64,000 bases of DNA from an uncultured Lachnospiraceae bacterium (GCA_946566685.1 CAMNXA010000012.1:1-64000), one strand, 5' to 3'; positions 1 through 8,344 are shown, counted from the stretch's first letter. Made by a program: numbers and translations. Notes: generated from the letters alone by a model not told the origin.

Positions 1-95
1 AGACTAAGATCCACTCTGCCCCCTTCAAAGTGGAAATAAACTTTTCACTTCAGGTATATAAAAGAAAATTTTAATACCAGTAATTTTATGTAGAT

Positions 96-157
96 TCTCC
101 GAAGGTTTAGTGATATAATCGTAAACGGACAGCAAAAATGAGAATAGCCTTCGGAGA
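96..157. repeat. 10-bp inverted repeat flanking the parA promoter
   Basis: TCTCCGAAGG (96-105) is matched exactly by its reverse complement CCTTCGGAGA (148-157). The arms bracket the extended -10 element of the parA promoter. They could be an operator pair or a long stem in the leader RNA. It is not a canonical parS site. The function is unknown. Confidence 0.5.
111..119 (+). promoter_or_regulatory. Extended -10 promoter upstream of parA
   Basis: TG-A-TATAAT is a perfect extended -10 hexamer about 80 bp before the parA start. No good -35 is seen at the usual distance, which is common for extended -10 promoters. Confidence 0.55.
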
Positions 158-162
158 GAAAA

Positions 163-184
163 CGTTTTGTCGTAACACAAAACG
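163..184 (+). other. Small hairpin just before the parA ribosome binding site
   Basis: CGTTTTGT (163-170) and ACAAAACG (177-184) form an 8-bp perfect stem with a 6-base loop in the parA 5' leader. The stem directly abuts the Shine-Dalgarno sequence at about 184-188, so it could influence ribosome access. Confidence 0.4.
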
Positions 185-197
185 AAAGGTAAAGAAT

Positions 198-965
198 ATG
201 GGAAGAATAATTGCAATCGCAAACCAAAAAGGCGGTGTTGGTAAGACAACGACAGCCATCAACTTATCTGCTTCACTGGCAGTTAAGGGAAAGAAAGTAT
301 TAGTGATCGATGCCGATCCACAGGGTAACACTACCAGTGGTTTTGGTGTAGAAAAGAATGATTTGGACAACACGATTTATGAATTGATTCTGAGTGAATG
401 TTCCATCAATGAATGTATTTTACATGATGTAATACCCGGTGTTTCCATCATACCGTCAAATGTAAATCTGGCGGCAGCAGAGATTGAACTGATTGGTGTT
501 GATAAGAAAGAGTACATATTAAAGAATGAAATTGATTGGGTGAAGGACAAGTATGATTTTATCATGATTGATTGTCCTCCTTCACTGAACCTTTTGACCA
601 TCAATTCCATGACTACCGCAGATACTGTGCTTGTTCCCATTCAGTGTGAGTATTATGCACTGGAAGGACTCAGCCAGTTAATCCACACGGTTAATCTCGT
701 AAAAGAAAGATTGAATCCGGCACTGGATATGGAGGGTGTTGTCTTTACCATGTATGATTCCAGGACAAATCTTTCCATGCAGGTAGTGGAGAATGTTAAA
801 AATCATTTGAAGCAGAATGTGTATAATACCGTGATACCCAGAAATATCAGATTAGCAGAAGCACCCAGTTATGGAATGCCCATTAATATGTATGATCCGA
901 AATCTGCTGGTGCGGAAGCATATATGTTATTGGCGGATGAAGTGATCAATAGAAAGGACGTATAG
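198..965 (+). CDS. parA: ParA/Soj family chromosome-partitioning ATPase
   Basis: This 255-residue protein is a deviant Walker ATPase that binds DNA and is driven by ParB in chromosome segregation and replication-initiation control. The Walker A motif KGGVGKTT is at residues 11-18. The second conserved aspartate box (VIDADPQGN) and the Walker B-like box (MIDCPPS) follow at about 40 and 120. An in-frame ATG exists 60 bp upstream, but the ATG at 198 is preceded by a good AAGG-type ribosome binding site and matches the family N-terminus, so it was chosen. parB begins one base after the stop codon, so the two are co-transcribed. Family length is normal. Confidence 0.95.
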   Translation: MGRIIAIANQKGGVGKTTTAINLSASLAVKGKKVLVIDADPQGNTTSGFGVEKNDLDNTIYELILSECSINECILHDVIPGVSIIPSNVNLAAAEIELIGVDKKEYILKNEIDWVKDKYDFIMIDCPPSLNLLTINSMTTADTVLVPIQCEYYALEGLSQLIHTVNLVKERLNPALDMEGVVFTMYDSRTNLSMQVVENVKNHLKQNVYNTVIPRNIRLAEAPSYGMPINMYDPKSAGAEAYMLLADEVINRKDV

Positions 966-966
966 T

Positions 967-1860
967 ATGGCGGCAAAAGCAGCGAGGGGTTTAGGAAAAG
1001 GACTGGACTCATTGATTCCGGCGGCAACTCCCAAGGCGGATTCTGTGAAAACAACGCAAAAAGCAGAAGAAGGCGCAAAAGAGACTTTGGTTAAGATTAC
1101 CATGGTAGAACCAAACAGGGAGCAGCCAAGAAAAAATTTTGATGAAGATGCTCTACAGGAACTGGCCGATTCTATCAAACAGTTTGGTCTCATCCAGCCG
1201 ATTCTGGTACAGGACAGAAAAACATATTATGAGATCATAGCTGGTGAACGCCGTTGGCGGGCTGCTAAACTTGCTGGTTTAAAAGAGGTTCCGGTCATTA
1301 TCCGGGATTATACGGAACAGGAGATTGTGGAGATTTCTCTGATTGAAAATATTCAGAGAGAAGATTTAAATCCGATTGAAGAAGCGCAGGCTTATAAGAG
1401 GCTTTTGACGGAATTTAATCTGAAGCAGGATGAGGTAGCGGAACGTGTATCCAAGAGCAGAACCGCAGTTACCAATTCCATGCGGCTTTTGAAGTTGTGT
1501 GATGAGGTACAGCAGATGATCATTGATGATATGATCTCTACCGGCCATGCCAGAGCCCTGATTACGATTGAGGATCCGGAACAGCAGTATACCATTGCCC
1601 AGAGGGTTTTTGATGAAAAACTCAGTGTTCGTGAAGTGGAGAAACTGGTCAAGGATTTGAATAAGCCGCAAAAACCTAAGAAGGAAGTGGTAGAAGATAA
1701 GAGTCTGGAAATCATTTATCGGGATTTGGAAGAAAAATTAAAACAGGCTCTCAGTACGAAAGTATCTATCGCTTCTAAAGGAAATGGTGCGGGTAAGCTG
1801 GAAATCGAATTCTATACGCACGATGATCTGGATAAGATAATTGAACTGTTGACTCATTAA
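967..1860 (+). CDS. parB: ParB/Spo0J family chromosome-partitioning protein
   Basis: This 297-residue DNA-binding CTPase would load at parS sites and partner the adjacent ParA. The N-terminus carries a short ParA-stimulating basic stretch. A ParB nuclease-like domain with the QPR box and the GERRWRA motif (CTP-binding region) covers about residues 40-130. The IENIQREDLNPIEEA segment and the helix-turn-helix follow, and a C-terminal dimerisation domain ends the protein. No canonical parS palindrome was spotted in this window by eye, so the nearest site may lie outside. The gene is part of the parA-parB-DUF4446 operon. Confidence 0.95.
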   Translation: MAAKAARGLGKGLDSLIPAATPKADSVKTTQKAEEGAKETLVKITMVEPNREQPRKNFDEDALQELADSIKQFGLIQPILVQDRKTYYEIIAGERRWRAAKLAGLKEVPVIIRDYTEQEIVEISLIENIQREDLNPIEEAQAYKRLLTEFNLKQDEVAERVSKSRTAVTNSMRLLKLCDEVQQMIIDDMISTGHARALITIEDPEQQYTIAQRVFDEKLSVREVEKLVKDLNKPQKPKKEVVEDKSLEIIYRDLEEKLKQALSTKVSIASKGNGAGKLEIEFYTHDDLDKIIELLTH

Positions 1861-1885
1861 TAAGCAACAGAAAGGCAAAGGATAA

Positions 1886-2395
1886 ATGAATTATAATTTA
1901 CTCAGCGAGATGGGGCTTGGAAATTTTGATCTGACATACTTGTTTATTGGTATGCTGGCATTAATTATCATTCTGTTAATCATTATGATTACGCAGATGG
2001 TCAGATTAAGTAAATTGACCAAGAAATATAAAAAGTTCATGGGAGGTAAGAACGCAAAGAGCCTGGAAAAAGATATTGTGGGACTTTATGAAGATAATAA
2101 GTTTATAAAGACTTCCATGGAAAAGAATAAAAAAGATATTCAGACGTTGTACAGGAAATTTGAGGGTGCTTTTCAAAAAGTCGGTATCGTAAAATATGAT
2201 GCTTTTAACCAGATGGGTGGACAACTCAGTTTTTCTTTGGCTTTGCTGGATGAAAATGATAATGGCTTCATCCTGAATTCTGTACACAGTACGGAGGGTT
2301 GTTATTCCTATACCAAAGAGATCAAAGGTGGATTATGTGAGATATCATTGGGGGATGAGGAAAAGCAGGCGCTTGATATTGCCATGGATCTGTAA
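1886..2395 (+). CDS. DUF4446 family membrane-anchored protein
   Basis: This 169-residue protein has one N-terminal membrane segment (about residues 15-38, a run of L, I and M), then a basic linker and a coiled-coil-like charged region. A conserved globular part follows, with the GIVKYDAFNQMGGQLSF motif and LLDENDNGFILNS. That combination is typical of DUF4446, a family found next to parB in clostridia. Its biochemical role is unknown. The ribosome binding site AAAGG sits about 10 bases upstream. Its position 25 bp after parB suggests translation in the same operon and a possible envelope-linked segregation or division role, which is inference. Confidence 0.85.
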   Translation: MNYNLLSEMGLGNFDLTYLFIGMLALIIILLIIMITQMVRLSKLTKKYKKFMGGKNAKSLEKDIVGLYEDNKFIKTSMEKNKKDIQTLYRKFEGAFQKVGIVKYDAFNQMGGQLSFSLALLDENDNGFILNSVHSTEGCYSYTKEIKGGLCEISLGDEEKQALDIAMDL

Positions 2396-2422
2396 ATAAC
2401 AGACAGAAAATATGAGGATAAA

Positions 2423-3469
2423 ATGAAACTCTGCATGGTTAATGAACTGACAGGGGAAGAGACTCTTGCCAAAGATGTTTTTACAATGGAATATAAGATA
2501 TTGCTCTCTGAGGGAACAGTCCTTAAGCATGAGTATATTGAAAAACTTAAGGAATTGAATATCCGGCAGGTGTATATTAAAGAAGAAGGGCCGGATACTA
2601 AGACAGTGATGATCCTGAAAGAGGATGTGGAGGAATCATTTAAATCAAAGGTAAAGAGTATTCTGGAAAAACATACCTACAGTCATAATAATAAACTGGT
2701 AGAGTTATGCCAGACAGCAGATTATATTATCACGAATATCCTTGAAGAAGAGGAAGTAGTAGAAAAGATATATGATATTAAAGAGAGAAGTTCCGATATC
2801 TATGAGCATTCAATCAATCTGTGCAGTTTGGCCACGATTGTTGCATTGAAAATGGATCTTCCGCAGGATACAGTGCATGACATAGGTGTTAGTTGTTTAC
2901 TGCATGATCTGGGACTGCGATATCTGGCAATTGAATATAGTGATCAGGATTTGTCGGAACTTTCGGAAAAGGAACTTGCAGAATATAAGAAGCACCCTAT
3001 TTATGCATACTCAGCGCTTCGTGATGAAACCTGGATTTCTGAAGAAAGTAAGAATATGATATTATATCACCATGAACGTTTGGATGGTTCCGGTTATCCA
3101 TTGAAGGCTACTGATATTTGCAAGGAGTGCCGCATTATCCAGATTTGTGATGCCTTTGATGAAAAAATATGCGGCATTGGATGCAGACGAAAGAAAGTAT
3201 ATGAGGCGGTCGAGTATTTAAAAAGTAACAGGGATATTAAGTTTGATGGCAAGATTGTCGATATCTTTCTGGAGTTTACAGCAGTATATCCGGCAGGCAC
3301 TATTGTCAAGACAAATGAAGGCGAGACGGGTGTTGTTCTTTATCAGAATAAGCAGTTTCCGGACAGGCCTGTGATTCGTATCACCAAGGATAGAAATGGA
3401 ATCGCGGTTGATAAAGTGAAAGACCTTTCGGAAATCAATAATGTGTACGTTGAGGAAGTTATTGAATAA
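2423..3469 (+). CDS. HD-GYP domain protein (putative cyclic-di-GMP phosphodiesterase)
   Basis: The 348-residue protein has an N-terminal region of about 110 residues resembling the DUF3391-like extension that often precedes HD-GYP. An HD domain follows with HS (about 131), LLHDLGL (about 162) and the signature YHHERLDGSGYP (about 214-225). HD-GYP enzymes hydrolyse cyclic di-GMP. The usual HDxGK motif reads HDLGL here, so the conserved lysine is missing and activity or specificity may be altered. There is no signal peptide and no receiver domain. It lies between the par genes and serS with short spacing. Class assignment is firm; catalytic activity is not. Confidence 0.85.
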   Translation: MKLCMVNELTGEETLAKDVFTMEYKILLSEGTVLKHEYIEKLKELNIRQVYIKEEGPDTKTVMILKEDVEESFKSKVKSILEKHTYSHNNKLVELCQTADYIITNILEEEEVVEKIYDIKERSSDIYEHSINLCSLATIVALKMDLPQDTVHDIGVSCLLHDLGLRYLAIEYSDQDLSELSEKELAEYKKHPIYAYSALRDETWISEESKNMILYHHERLDGSGYPLKATDICKECRIIQICDAFDEKICGIGCRRKKVYEAVEYLKSNRDIKFDGKIVDIFLEFTAVYPAGTIVKTNEGETGVVLYQNKQFPDRPVIRITKDRNGIAVDKVKDLSEINNVYVEEVIE

Positions 3470-3523
3470 CTTATAATAAGCTGTGTATGATTTTACATGG
3501 CAATAGAAAGGATATGACTTACA

Positions 3524-4801
3524 ATGATTGACATTAAATTTCTAAGAGAAAATCCTGAGGTAGTAAAGGAAAATATCAGGAAAAAATTTCAGGATCAGAA
3601 ACTTGGTCTGGTGGATGAAGTGATCGCGCTGGATGCAGAAGTCAGGGCAGCACAGCAGGAAGCAGATGATATCCGAGCAAAGAGAAATAAGATTTCTAAA
3701 GAGATCGGCGCTCTGATGGGACAGGGCAAGAAAGAAGAGGCCGAGGCAAAGAAGGCGGAAGTAGCAGCCAATGCCAAAAGACTTGCCGAACTGGAAGAGA
3801 AAGAGAATGAGCTTCGTGAAAAGATTAAGAAGGATATGATGACGATTCCCAATATCATTGATCCATCGGTTCCGATCGGAAAAGATGATACTGAGAATGT
3901 AGAGATACAGAAATATGGGGAACCGGTGGTGCCTGATTTTGAGATTCCTTATCACACGGAGATCATGGAGCGTTTCCATGGAATTGATATGGATGCTGCG
4001 GGCCGTGTGGCTGGTAATGGTTTTTATTATCTGATGGGTGATATTGCCAGATTACATTCCGCAGTGATTGCCTATGCGAGAGATTTTATGATTGGCAGGG
4101 GATTTACTTATTGTGTTCCGCCTTTTATGATTCGAAGCGCAGTGGTAGATGGCGTTATGAGTTTTGCAGAGATGGATGCCATGATGTATAAGATTGAGGG
4201 TGAGGATTTATACTTAATAGGAACATCCGAGCATTCCATGATCGGTAAGTTTATTGATCAGATCATTCCGGAAGAAGAACTTCCGCATACGCTTACAAGC
4301 TATTCACCGTGCTTCCGTAAAGAGAAAGGTGCCCATGGCATTGAAGAGAGAGGCGTATACCGGATTCACCAGTTTGAAAAACAGGAGATGATCGTGGTCT
4401 GTAAACCGGAAGAATCTCCCATGTGGTTTGATAAGCTGTGGCAGAATACCGTGGATTTATTCCGTTCGATGGATATTCCGGTAAGAACGATTGAATGCTG
4501 TTCCGGTGATTTGGCTGATCTGAAAGTGAAGTCTTATGATGTGGAAGCCTGGTCTCCGAGACAACAGAAATATTTTGAGGTTGGAAGCTGTTCCAATCTG
4601 GGAGATGCTCAGGCAAGAAGACTGCGCATTCGTGTTAACGGCAAAGATGGTAAATATTTTGCACATACATTAAATAATACAGTGGTTGCACCGCCCAGAA
4701 TGTTGATTGCATTTTTGGAAAATAATTTGCAGGCCGATGGTTCTGTCCGTATTCCCGAAGTGCTTCGTCCATATATGGGAGGTATGACAGAGATCAGATA
4801 A
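3524..4801 (+). CDS. serS: Seryl-tRNA synthetase
   Basis: This 425-residue class II synthetase charges tRNA-Ser and tRNA-Sec in the cytoplasm. The N-terminal 110 residues form the long antiparallel coiled coil rich in K, E and A that contacts the tRNA. The catalytic core contains motif 2 (SPCFRKEKGAHG, then RGVYRIHQFEKQEM) and motif 3 (NNTVVAPPRMLIAFLEN). The length matches bacterial SerRS. The ATG at 3524 has an upstream GAAAGGA ribosome binding site. No T-box leader was recognised in the 54-bp gap before the gene. Confidence 0.97.
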   Translation: MIDIKFLRENPEVVKENIRKKFQDQKLGLVDEVIALDAEVRAAQQEADDIRAKRNKISKEIGALMGQGKKEEAEAKKAEVAANAKRLAELEEKENELREKIKKDMMTIPNIIDPSVPIGKDDTENVEIQKYGEPVVPDFEIPYHTEIMERFHGIDMDAAGRVAGNGFYYLMGDIARLHSAVIAYARDFMIGRGFTYCVPPFMIRSAVVDGVMSFAEMDAMMYKIEGEDLYLIGTSEHSMIGKFIDQIIPEEELPHTLTSYSPCFRKEKGAHGIEERGVYRIHQFEKQEMIVVCKPEESPMWFDKLWQNTVDLFRSMDIPVRTIECCSGDLADLKVKSYDVEAWSPRQQKYFEVGSCSNLGDAQARRLRIRVNGKDGKYFAHTLNNTVVAPPRMLIAFLENNLQADGSVRIPEVLRPYMGGMTEIR

Positions 4802-4833
4802 ATGATACGGACTGTCAGAAGGAGGTGAGATCT

Positions 4834-5715
4834 TTGCATAAATATATGCGGGCTATTGGTTTTAGCAGGTTGACTGACAGACGCGAGGAACAGAAGTTGA
4901 TTACAGATGTTATAATGAATGCATCACATCGCGCCTATACGTCCAATGGAGAAGAGACCATACTTGCAGAATTTTGTGAAGATTTTGCACAGGATATGGG
5001 GATTGCTGTCTGTGGAGAATTTGACGCGGAGGATAAATTTACTTACGATTATTTCTATCCTTACCTGCGCGGCACAGGCGTCAGTTCTTATGAAGATGTG
5101 TCTGTGGAAAGACATGCAGATAAAGAGTCTTATGCCGGCATCTGCGATGACATTAAGGTTGGCGTCAGTCTGATCTTTTATTTACAGAACATTGTTCCAT
5201 ATGTAAAGGCACAACATATGGATATGTTACCGGTCAGAGGTACAACTTTAACATTGTCAGGATTGTCAATTAGTGGTAATATAATATTACCGATTGATAA
5301 AGACGAAAGTGAGAAACAGAAAATACAAAAGGCATCGATGAGTCGTAATAAGTTGATTGCAGCAGCCCGAAAAGGGGATGAAGAGGCAATCGAGAGCCTG
5401 ACTTTGGAAGATATGGATATTTACACTTCCATTTCCAGAAAAATTCTCACGGAAGATGTGTTCACATTGGTAGATACCTATTTTATGCCCTATGGTGTAG
5501 AGTGTGACCAGTATTCTGTGTTGGGAGAGATTCTGGATATCTCTCAGCGCACTAACGGAATTACCAGGGAAGAGATTTATGTGATGCGGATTAGTTGTAA
5601 TGATCTGGAGTTTGATGTCTGTATCAATAAGAAGGATTTATATGGAGAGCCACAGGTAGGCCGCAGATTTAAGGGTGTTATCTGGATGCAGGGATATATC
5701 AATTATCCCATGTGA
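4834..5715 (+). CDS. DUF3881 family protein
   Basis: The protein has about 293 residues and begins MHKYMRAIGFS, which fits the DUF3881 family of Lachnospiraceae and relatives. It has no signal peptide or membrane segment and is acidic. No catalytic motif is recognised and the function is unknown. I chose the TTG start at 4834 because a strong AAGGAGGTG Shine-Dalgarno ends about 7 bases before it. A GTG at 4825 lies inside that Shine-Dalgarno and is unlikely to be used. It follows serS by about 30 bp and probably shares its transcript. Confidence 0.75.
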   Translation: MHKYMRAIGFSRLTDRREEQKLITDVIMNASHRAYTSNGEETILAEFCEDFAQDMGIAVCGEFDAEDKFTYDYFYPYLRGTGVSSYEDVSVERHADKESYAGICDDIKVGVSLIFYLQNIVPYVKAQHMDMLPVRGTTLTLSGLSISGNIILPIDKDESEKQKIQKASMSRNKLIAAARKGDEEAIESLTLEDMDIYTSISRKILTEDVFTLVDTYFMPYGVECDQYSVLGEILDISQRTNGITREEIYVMRISCNDLEFDVCINKKDLYGEPQVGRRFKGVIWMQGYINYPM

Positions 5716-5740
5716 TGTGCTTTCTTTTATAAATGCATCA

Positions 5741-5814
5741 GTCGCTATAGCTCAGCAGGACAGAGCGACCGCCTCCTAAGCGGTAGGCCGGAGGTTCGAA
5801 TCCTCTTAGCGACG
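5741..5814 (+). tRNA. tRNA-Arg (anticodon CCT)
   Basis: A complete cloverleaf can be folded. The 7-bp acceptor GTCGCTA pairs with TAGCGAC. The D arm contains GCTC...GAGC. The anticodon stem ACCGC/GCGGT holds loop CTCCTAA with anticodon CCT, reading AGG. The T arm is GGAGG-TTCGAAT-CCTCT. CCA is not encoded, so cca (61909) is needed for maturation. The accessory island begins just downstream, and tRNA-Arg genes are frequent integration sites, but no duplicated 3' end was seen. Confidence 0.97.
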
Positions 5815-5817
5815 CTG

Positions 5818-5861
5818 AAAAGCATTGAAAACATTGGATTTTTCAATGCTTTTCTCTTTTT
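5818..5861 (+). terminator. Intrinsic terminator after tRNA-Arg
   Basis: AAAAGCATTGAAAA pairs perfectly with TTTTCAATGCTTTT across an 8-base loop, followed by CTCTTTTT. It ends the serS/DUF3881/tRNA transcript. Confidence 0.85.
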
Positions 5862-6006
5862 ATCTCAGGAGATAATCGGTTGATTGAAATAAAATATGCC
5901 TTTTATGCATGATAAATGATGCAACATAGGTATTAGACATTATAAGATAGCGGATTTACAATATAGGTGTTCCGAAACAGGGGCATCTATATTTTTATTT
6001 TATAGA

Positions 6007-6198
6007 AAGATTTCGCTTGAAATACTGAAGAAATATGAAAGTTGGGGATTGTGCGGTGCAGCAAAGAAGGTTATGGGGGCATGGCAGTATGATGACCAGG
6101 ATATAGAACATCTCAGTATGATCATGACGCTTGACGATATGGGTTTTGACGGCAGTAAAGTGGAAACCTATATGCAGCTTACACTGAAAGGAGCATAA
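6007..6198 (+). pseudogene. Relic of a MerR-like regulator
   Basis: A frame open from about 5920 gives, from 6007, a peptide beginning KISLEILKKYESWGLCG and continuing through MGAWQYDDQDIEHLSMI to MQLTLKGA and a stop. This looks like the helix-turn-helix region of MerR-type regulators found beside flavodoxin genes in Lachnospiraceae. There is no start codon or ribosome binding site. The protein stops about 64 codons later, where family members continue with a helical effector region. Upstream sequence is AT-rich and degenerate. I read it as a truncated remnant of the former local regulator. Confidence 0.5.
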
Positions 6199-6201
6199 GT
6201 T

Positions 6202-6894
6202 ATGGGAATGAAAAAAGGTTTATCAATAATTATGATATCTGTACTGACAATTTCATTGATCGGATATGGGAGCAGTGAAGCAGAAAACGGGGGAGACAGC
6301 ACAGTGGAAAATGAAAATACGCCGGTGCAGACTGATGTGACAGAGGAGATAAATACTGAGCCTGTACAGGATCCGGAATTAACGGAATCAGAGCAGTCAG
6401 CCGCACAAAGTGGAAGCAGTTCCCTGGTTGTTTATTTTTCATGGTCGGGAAATACAGAAAATGTTGCAAATGCCATTGCGGAGCAGACGGGAGCTGATGT
6501 ATTCGAAATCGTTCCAAAGGAGGCTTATATTGATGACTACAACGCGCTTTTGGATATCGCAACCGAAGAAAAAGAAAACGGAGCACGCCCGGCAATTGCA
6601 GGAAACATAGAGGATATTACGCAGTATGACATCATTTATGTGGGTTACCCCAACTGGTGGAGTGATATGCCTATGATACTGTATACTTTTTTCGACAGCT
6701 ATGACCTGTCCGGAAAGACCATTGCACCGTTCTGCACCAGCGGGGGAAGTGGTCTGTCAGGTACGGTAAGCAGCATCAGGGAATTGGAGCCGGAGGCGGA
6801 TGTCCTTGATGGGCTTCATATCGGCAGTTCCGCAGCATCCGATCCGAATCAGGCAGTAAGTGACTGGCTGGAGAGTCTGGGATTTGTGGAGTGA
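6202..6894 (+). CDS. Exported flavodoxin
   Basis: The 230-residue protein has a signal-peptide-like N-terminus (basic KK, then a hydrophobic stretch to about residue 22) and an acidic, threonine-rich linker (about 25-72). A flavodoxin domain covers about residues 75-228. The FMN phosphate loop SWSGNTENVA follows strand VVYF, and YPNWWSDMP and CTSGGSGLSGT form the other FMN-contact loops. Such domains carry low-potential electrons on FMN. The signal resembles a lipoprotein signal, but the lipobox cysteine is replaced by tyrosine (LIGYGSS), so lipidation should be lost. A ribosome binding site AAAGGAG precedes the start. It begins the redox island. Confidence 0.88.
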   Translation: MGMKKGLSIIMISVLTISLIGYGSSEAENGGDSTVENENTPVQTDVTEEINTEPVQDPELTESEQSAAQSGSSSLVVYFSWSGNTENVANAIAEQTGADVFEIVPKEAYIDDYNALLDIATEEKENGARPAIAGNIEDITQYDIIYVGYPNWWSDMPMILYTFFDSYDLSGKTIAPFCTSGGSGLSGTVSSIRELEPEADVLDGLHIGSSAASDPNQAVSDWLESLGFVE

Positions 6895-7031
6895 AATATT
6901 TCACAGCAAGCTGTGGAGAAAGATTGTAAGCACGAAAAAGAGGCAGACCACAAAAATGATTTGCAATGAAGAGCAGGAGAGATGATGACGAGGCGTACGG
7001 AAAGTTAGGGTAATAAGCCAGGAGGAAATTT

Positions 7032-7643
7032 ATGAGAAAATTAGTTGCAAGTTTGGTAGTTCCGGTTATGCTGGTTTCCTTGACAGCCTGTGGCAGCAGT
7101 ACAGTTGAAGATGCAGTACCGACAAAAGAGCCCGTGGTGGCGGAAAGCAGCAATGTATCATCTGTAACAGAGGAGAATGGCACAGAGCCAGAGGAAGTCG
7201 GCAGCACAGATACGGAAACAAAAGAAACTACGGCAGTGGCTAACGAATCCAATCCGGAGGAAACAGACAACGGTACGGAACATACGGAGGATAATACCAT
7301 GAAAATAACAGCAGGGGACACTACATTTACGGCAACGCTTGCAGACAATTCATCCGCAGAGGCTTTGAAGGAACTTCTTGCGGAAGGGCCGCTGACAATC
7401 AGCATGAGCGATTACGCAAGCATGGAAAAGGTGGGACCTATCGGAACGGACTTACCGAGAAACGATGAACAGATTTCCACCGGAGCGGGCGACATTATTC
7501 TGTATCAGGGCAATTCCCTTGTAATCTACTATGATACAAATTCATGGAATTTTACAAGGATAGGAAAGATTGAAAACGTGACGGGAGAGGAACTTCTGGA
7601 TGCGTTTGGCAGTGGGGATGTGACGGTTACGTTTTCTTTATAA
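7032..7643 (+). CDS. Cyclophilin-like fold lipoprotein
   Basis: This 203-residue protein has a classical lipoprotein signal (MRKL, hydrophobic core, lipobox LTAC at about residues 16-19). A low-complexity S/T/E linker to about residue 90 follows, then a compact domain starting MKITAGDTTFTATLADN. The domain contains ALKELLAEGPLTISMSDY, GPIGTDLP, GAGDIILYQGNSLVIYYD and a final GSGDVTVTF, which fits the cyclophilin-like (TM1367/DUF369-type) fold family. These rarely have proven isomerase activity. It is likely anchored to the outer face of the membrane. A strong ribosome binding site (CAGGAGG) precedes it. It shares the island with flavodoxin and FMN reductase. Confidence 0.8.
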   Translation: MRKLVASLVVPVMLVSLTACGSSTVEDAVPTKEPVVAESSNVSSVTEENGTEPEEVGSTDTETKETTAVANESNPEETDNGTEHTEDNTMKITAGDTTFTATLADNSSAEALKELLAEGPLTISMSDYASMEKVGPIGTDLPRNDEQISTGAGDIILYQGNSLVIYYDTNSWNFTRIGKIENVTGEELLDAFGSGDVTVTFSL

Positions 7644-7655
7644 AGTGCACTGGCA

Positions 7656-7739
7656 ATGAGCTTTGACTGGTGCGTTCGGGCGGTTGCATTCTATATCCGC
7701 TTTCGAGGCGGAAAGTGGAAGAATCATCAGTTGATTTAA
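7656..7739 (+). other. Possible short coding remnant (27 codons)
   Basis: A 27-codon frame starting MSFDWCVRAVAFYIRFRGG lies between two island genes, in the same frame as the preceding gene and just after its stop codon. It is rich in W, R and F and looks like the C-terminal tail of a larger protein rather than random DNA, but I cannot name the family. No ribosome binding site is present. An imperfect 8-bp hairpin overlaps it at about 7699-7721. Confidence 0.25.
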
Positions 7740-7810
7740 TATAGGCAGGAGTTCATGATAATACTTGCAAAGCACGAGTGTCATTGTATGAGAAAGGAAT
7801 GGTAAAAAGT

Positions 7811-8344
7811 ATGGAAATTTTAGTCATTGAAAGCAGTCCCCACACAAAGGGCTCATCAAATCTGTTGGCGGAGCATTTTATACAGGGGGCGGAGGAAGCA
7901 GGACATAAGGTGATGGTTTTTGACGCTGCGCGTGCCAATCTTCATCCCTGCCTTGGGTGTGATGCCTGCGGGATGTCCGGGTCGTGCTGTCAGAAGGACG
8001 ATATGGCAGGATTGCGGGAGCGGATACTGAAAACGGATATGCTGGTATTTGTAACGCCGCTGTACTATTTCGGAATGTCCACACAGTTAAAAATGGTAAT
8101 CGACCGTTTTTACAGTTTTAACGGAGCGCTTACAGACAGAAAGCTGAAAACAGCGTTGATCGTGGCGGCATGGGATAGTAAGGATTGGACAATGAAAGAT
8201 ATCAAATCCCATTATGAGACTTTGTGCAGTTATCTTGATTTTCAGGATCAGGGGCAGATTCTGGGAACGGGATGCGGTACGGTTTCTATGACAAAGAACA
8301 CAGAGTTCCCAAAGCGGGCGTATGAATTTGGGAAAAGTGTGTAA
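7811..8344 (+). CDS. NADPH-dependent FMN reductase / flavodoxin-fold protein
   Basis: The 177-residue cytoplasmic protein has strand ILVIESSPHTKGSSN, the FMN phosphate-binding turn of the NADPH-dependent FMN reductase family. A cysteine-rich CLGCDACGMSGSCCQKDD segment (about 48-66) resembles iron-sulfur flavoproteins. TPLYYFGMSTQLKMVIDRFY is the classic second flavin motif. It probably reduces flavin or a quinone-like substrate with NAD(P)H. Start 7811 was chosen because GAAAGGAA lies about 10 bases before it; the upstream in-frame ATG at 7799 overlaps that site. The next gene starts 25 bp after it. Confidence 0.85.
   Translation: MEILVIESSPHTKGSSNLLAEHFIQGAEEAGHKVMVFDAARANLHPCLGCDACGMSGSCCQKDDMAGLRERILKTDMLVFVTPLYYFGMSTQLKMVIDRFYSFNGALTDRKLKTALIVAAWDSKDWTMKDIKSHYETLCSYLDFQDQGQILGTGCGTVSMTKNTEFPKRAYEFGKSV

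Noticed and set aside
1-197. Possible parS or replication origin near parA
   Set aside because: No TGTTTCACGTGAAACA-like site or DnaA-box cluster is visible; only unrelated inverted repeats.
3470-3523. T-box riboswitch before serS
   Set aside because: Only 54 bp are available and no T-box core or specifier stem is present.
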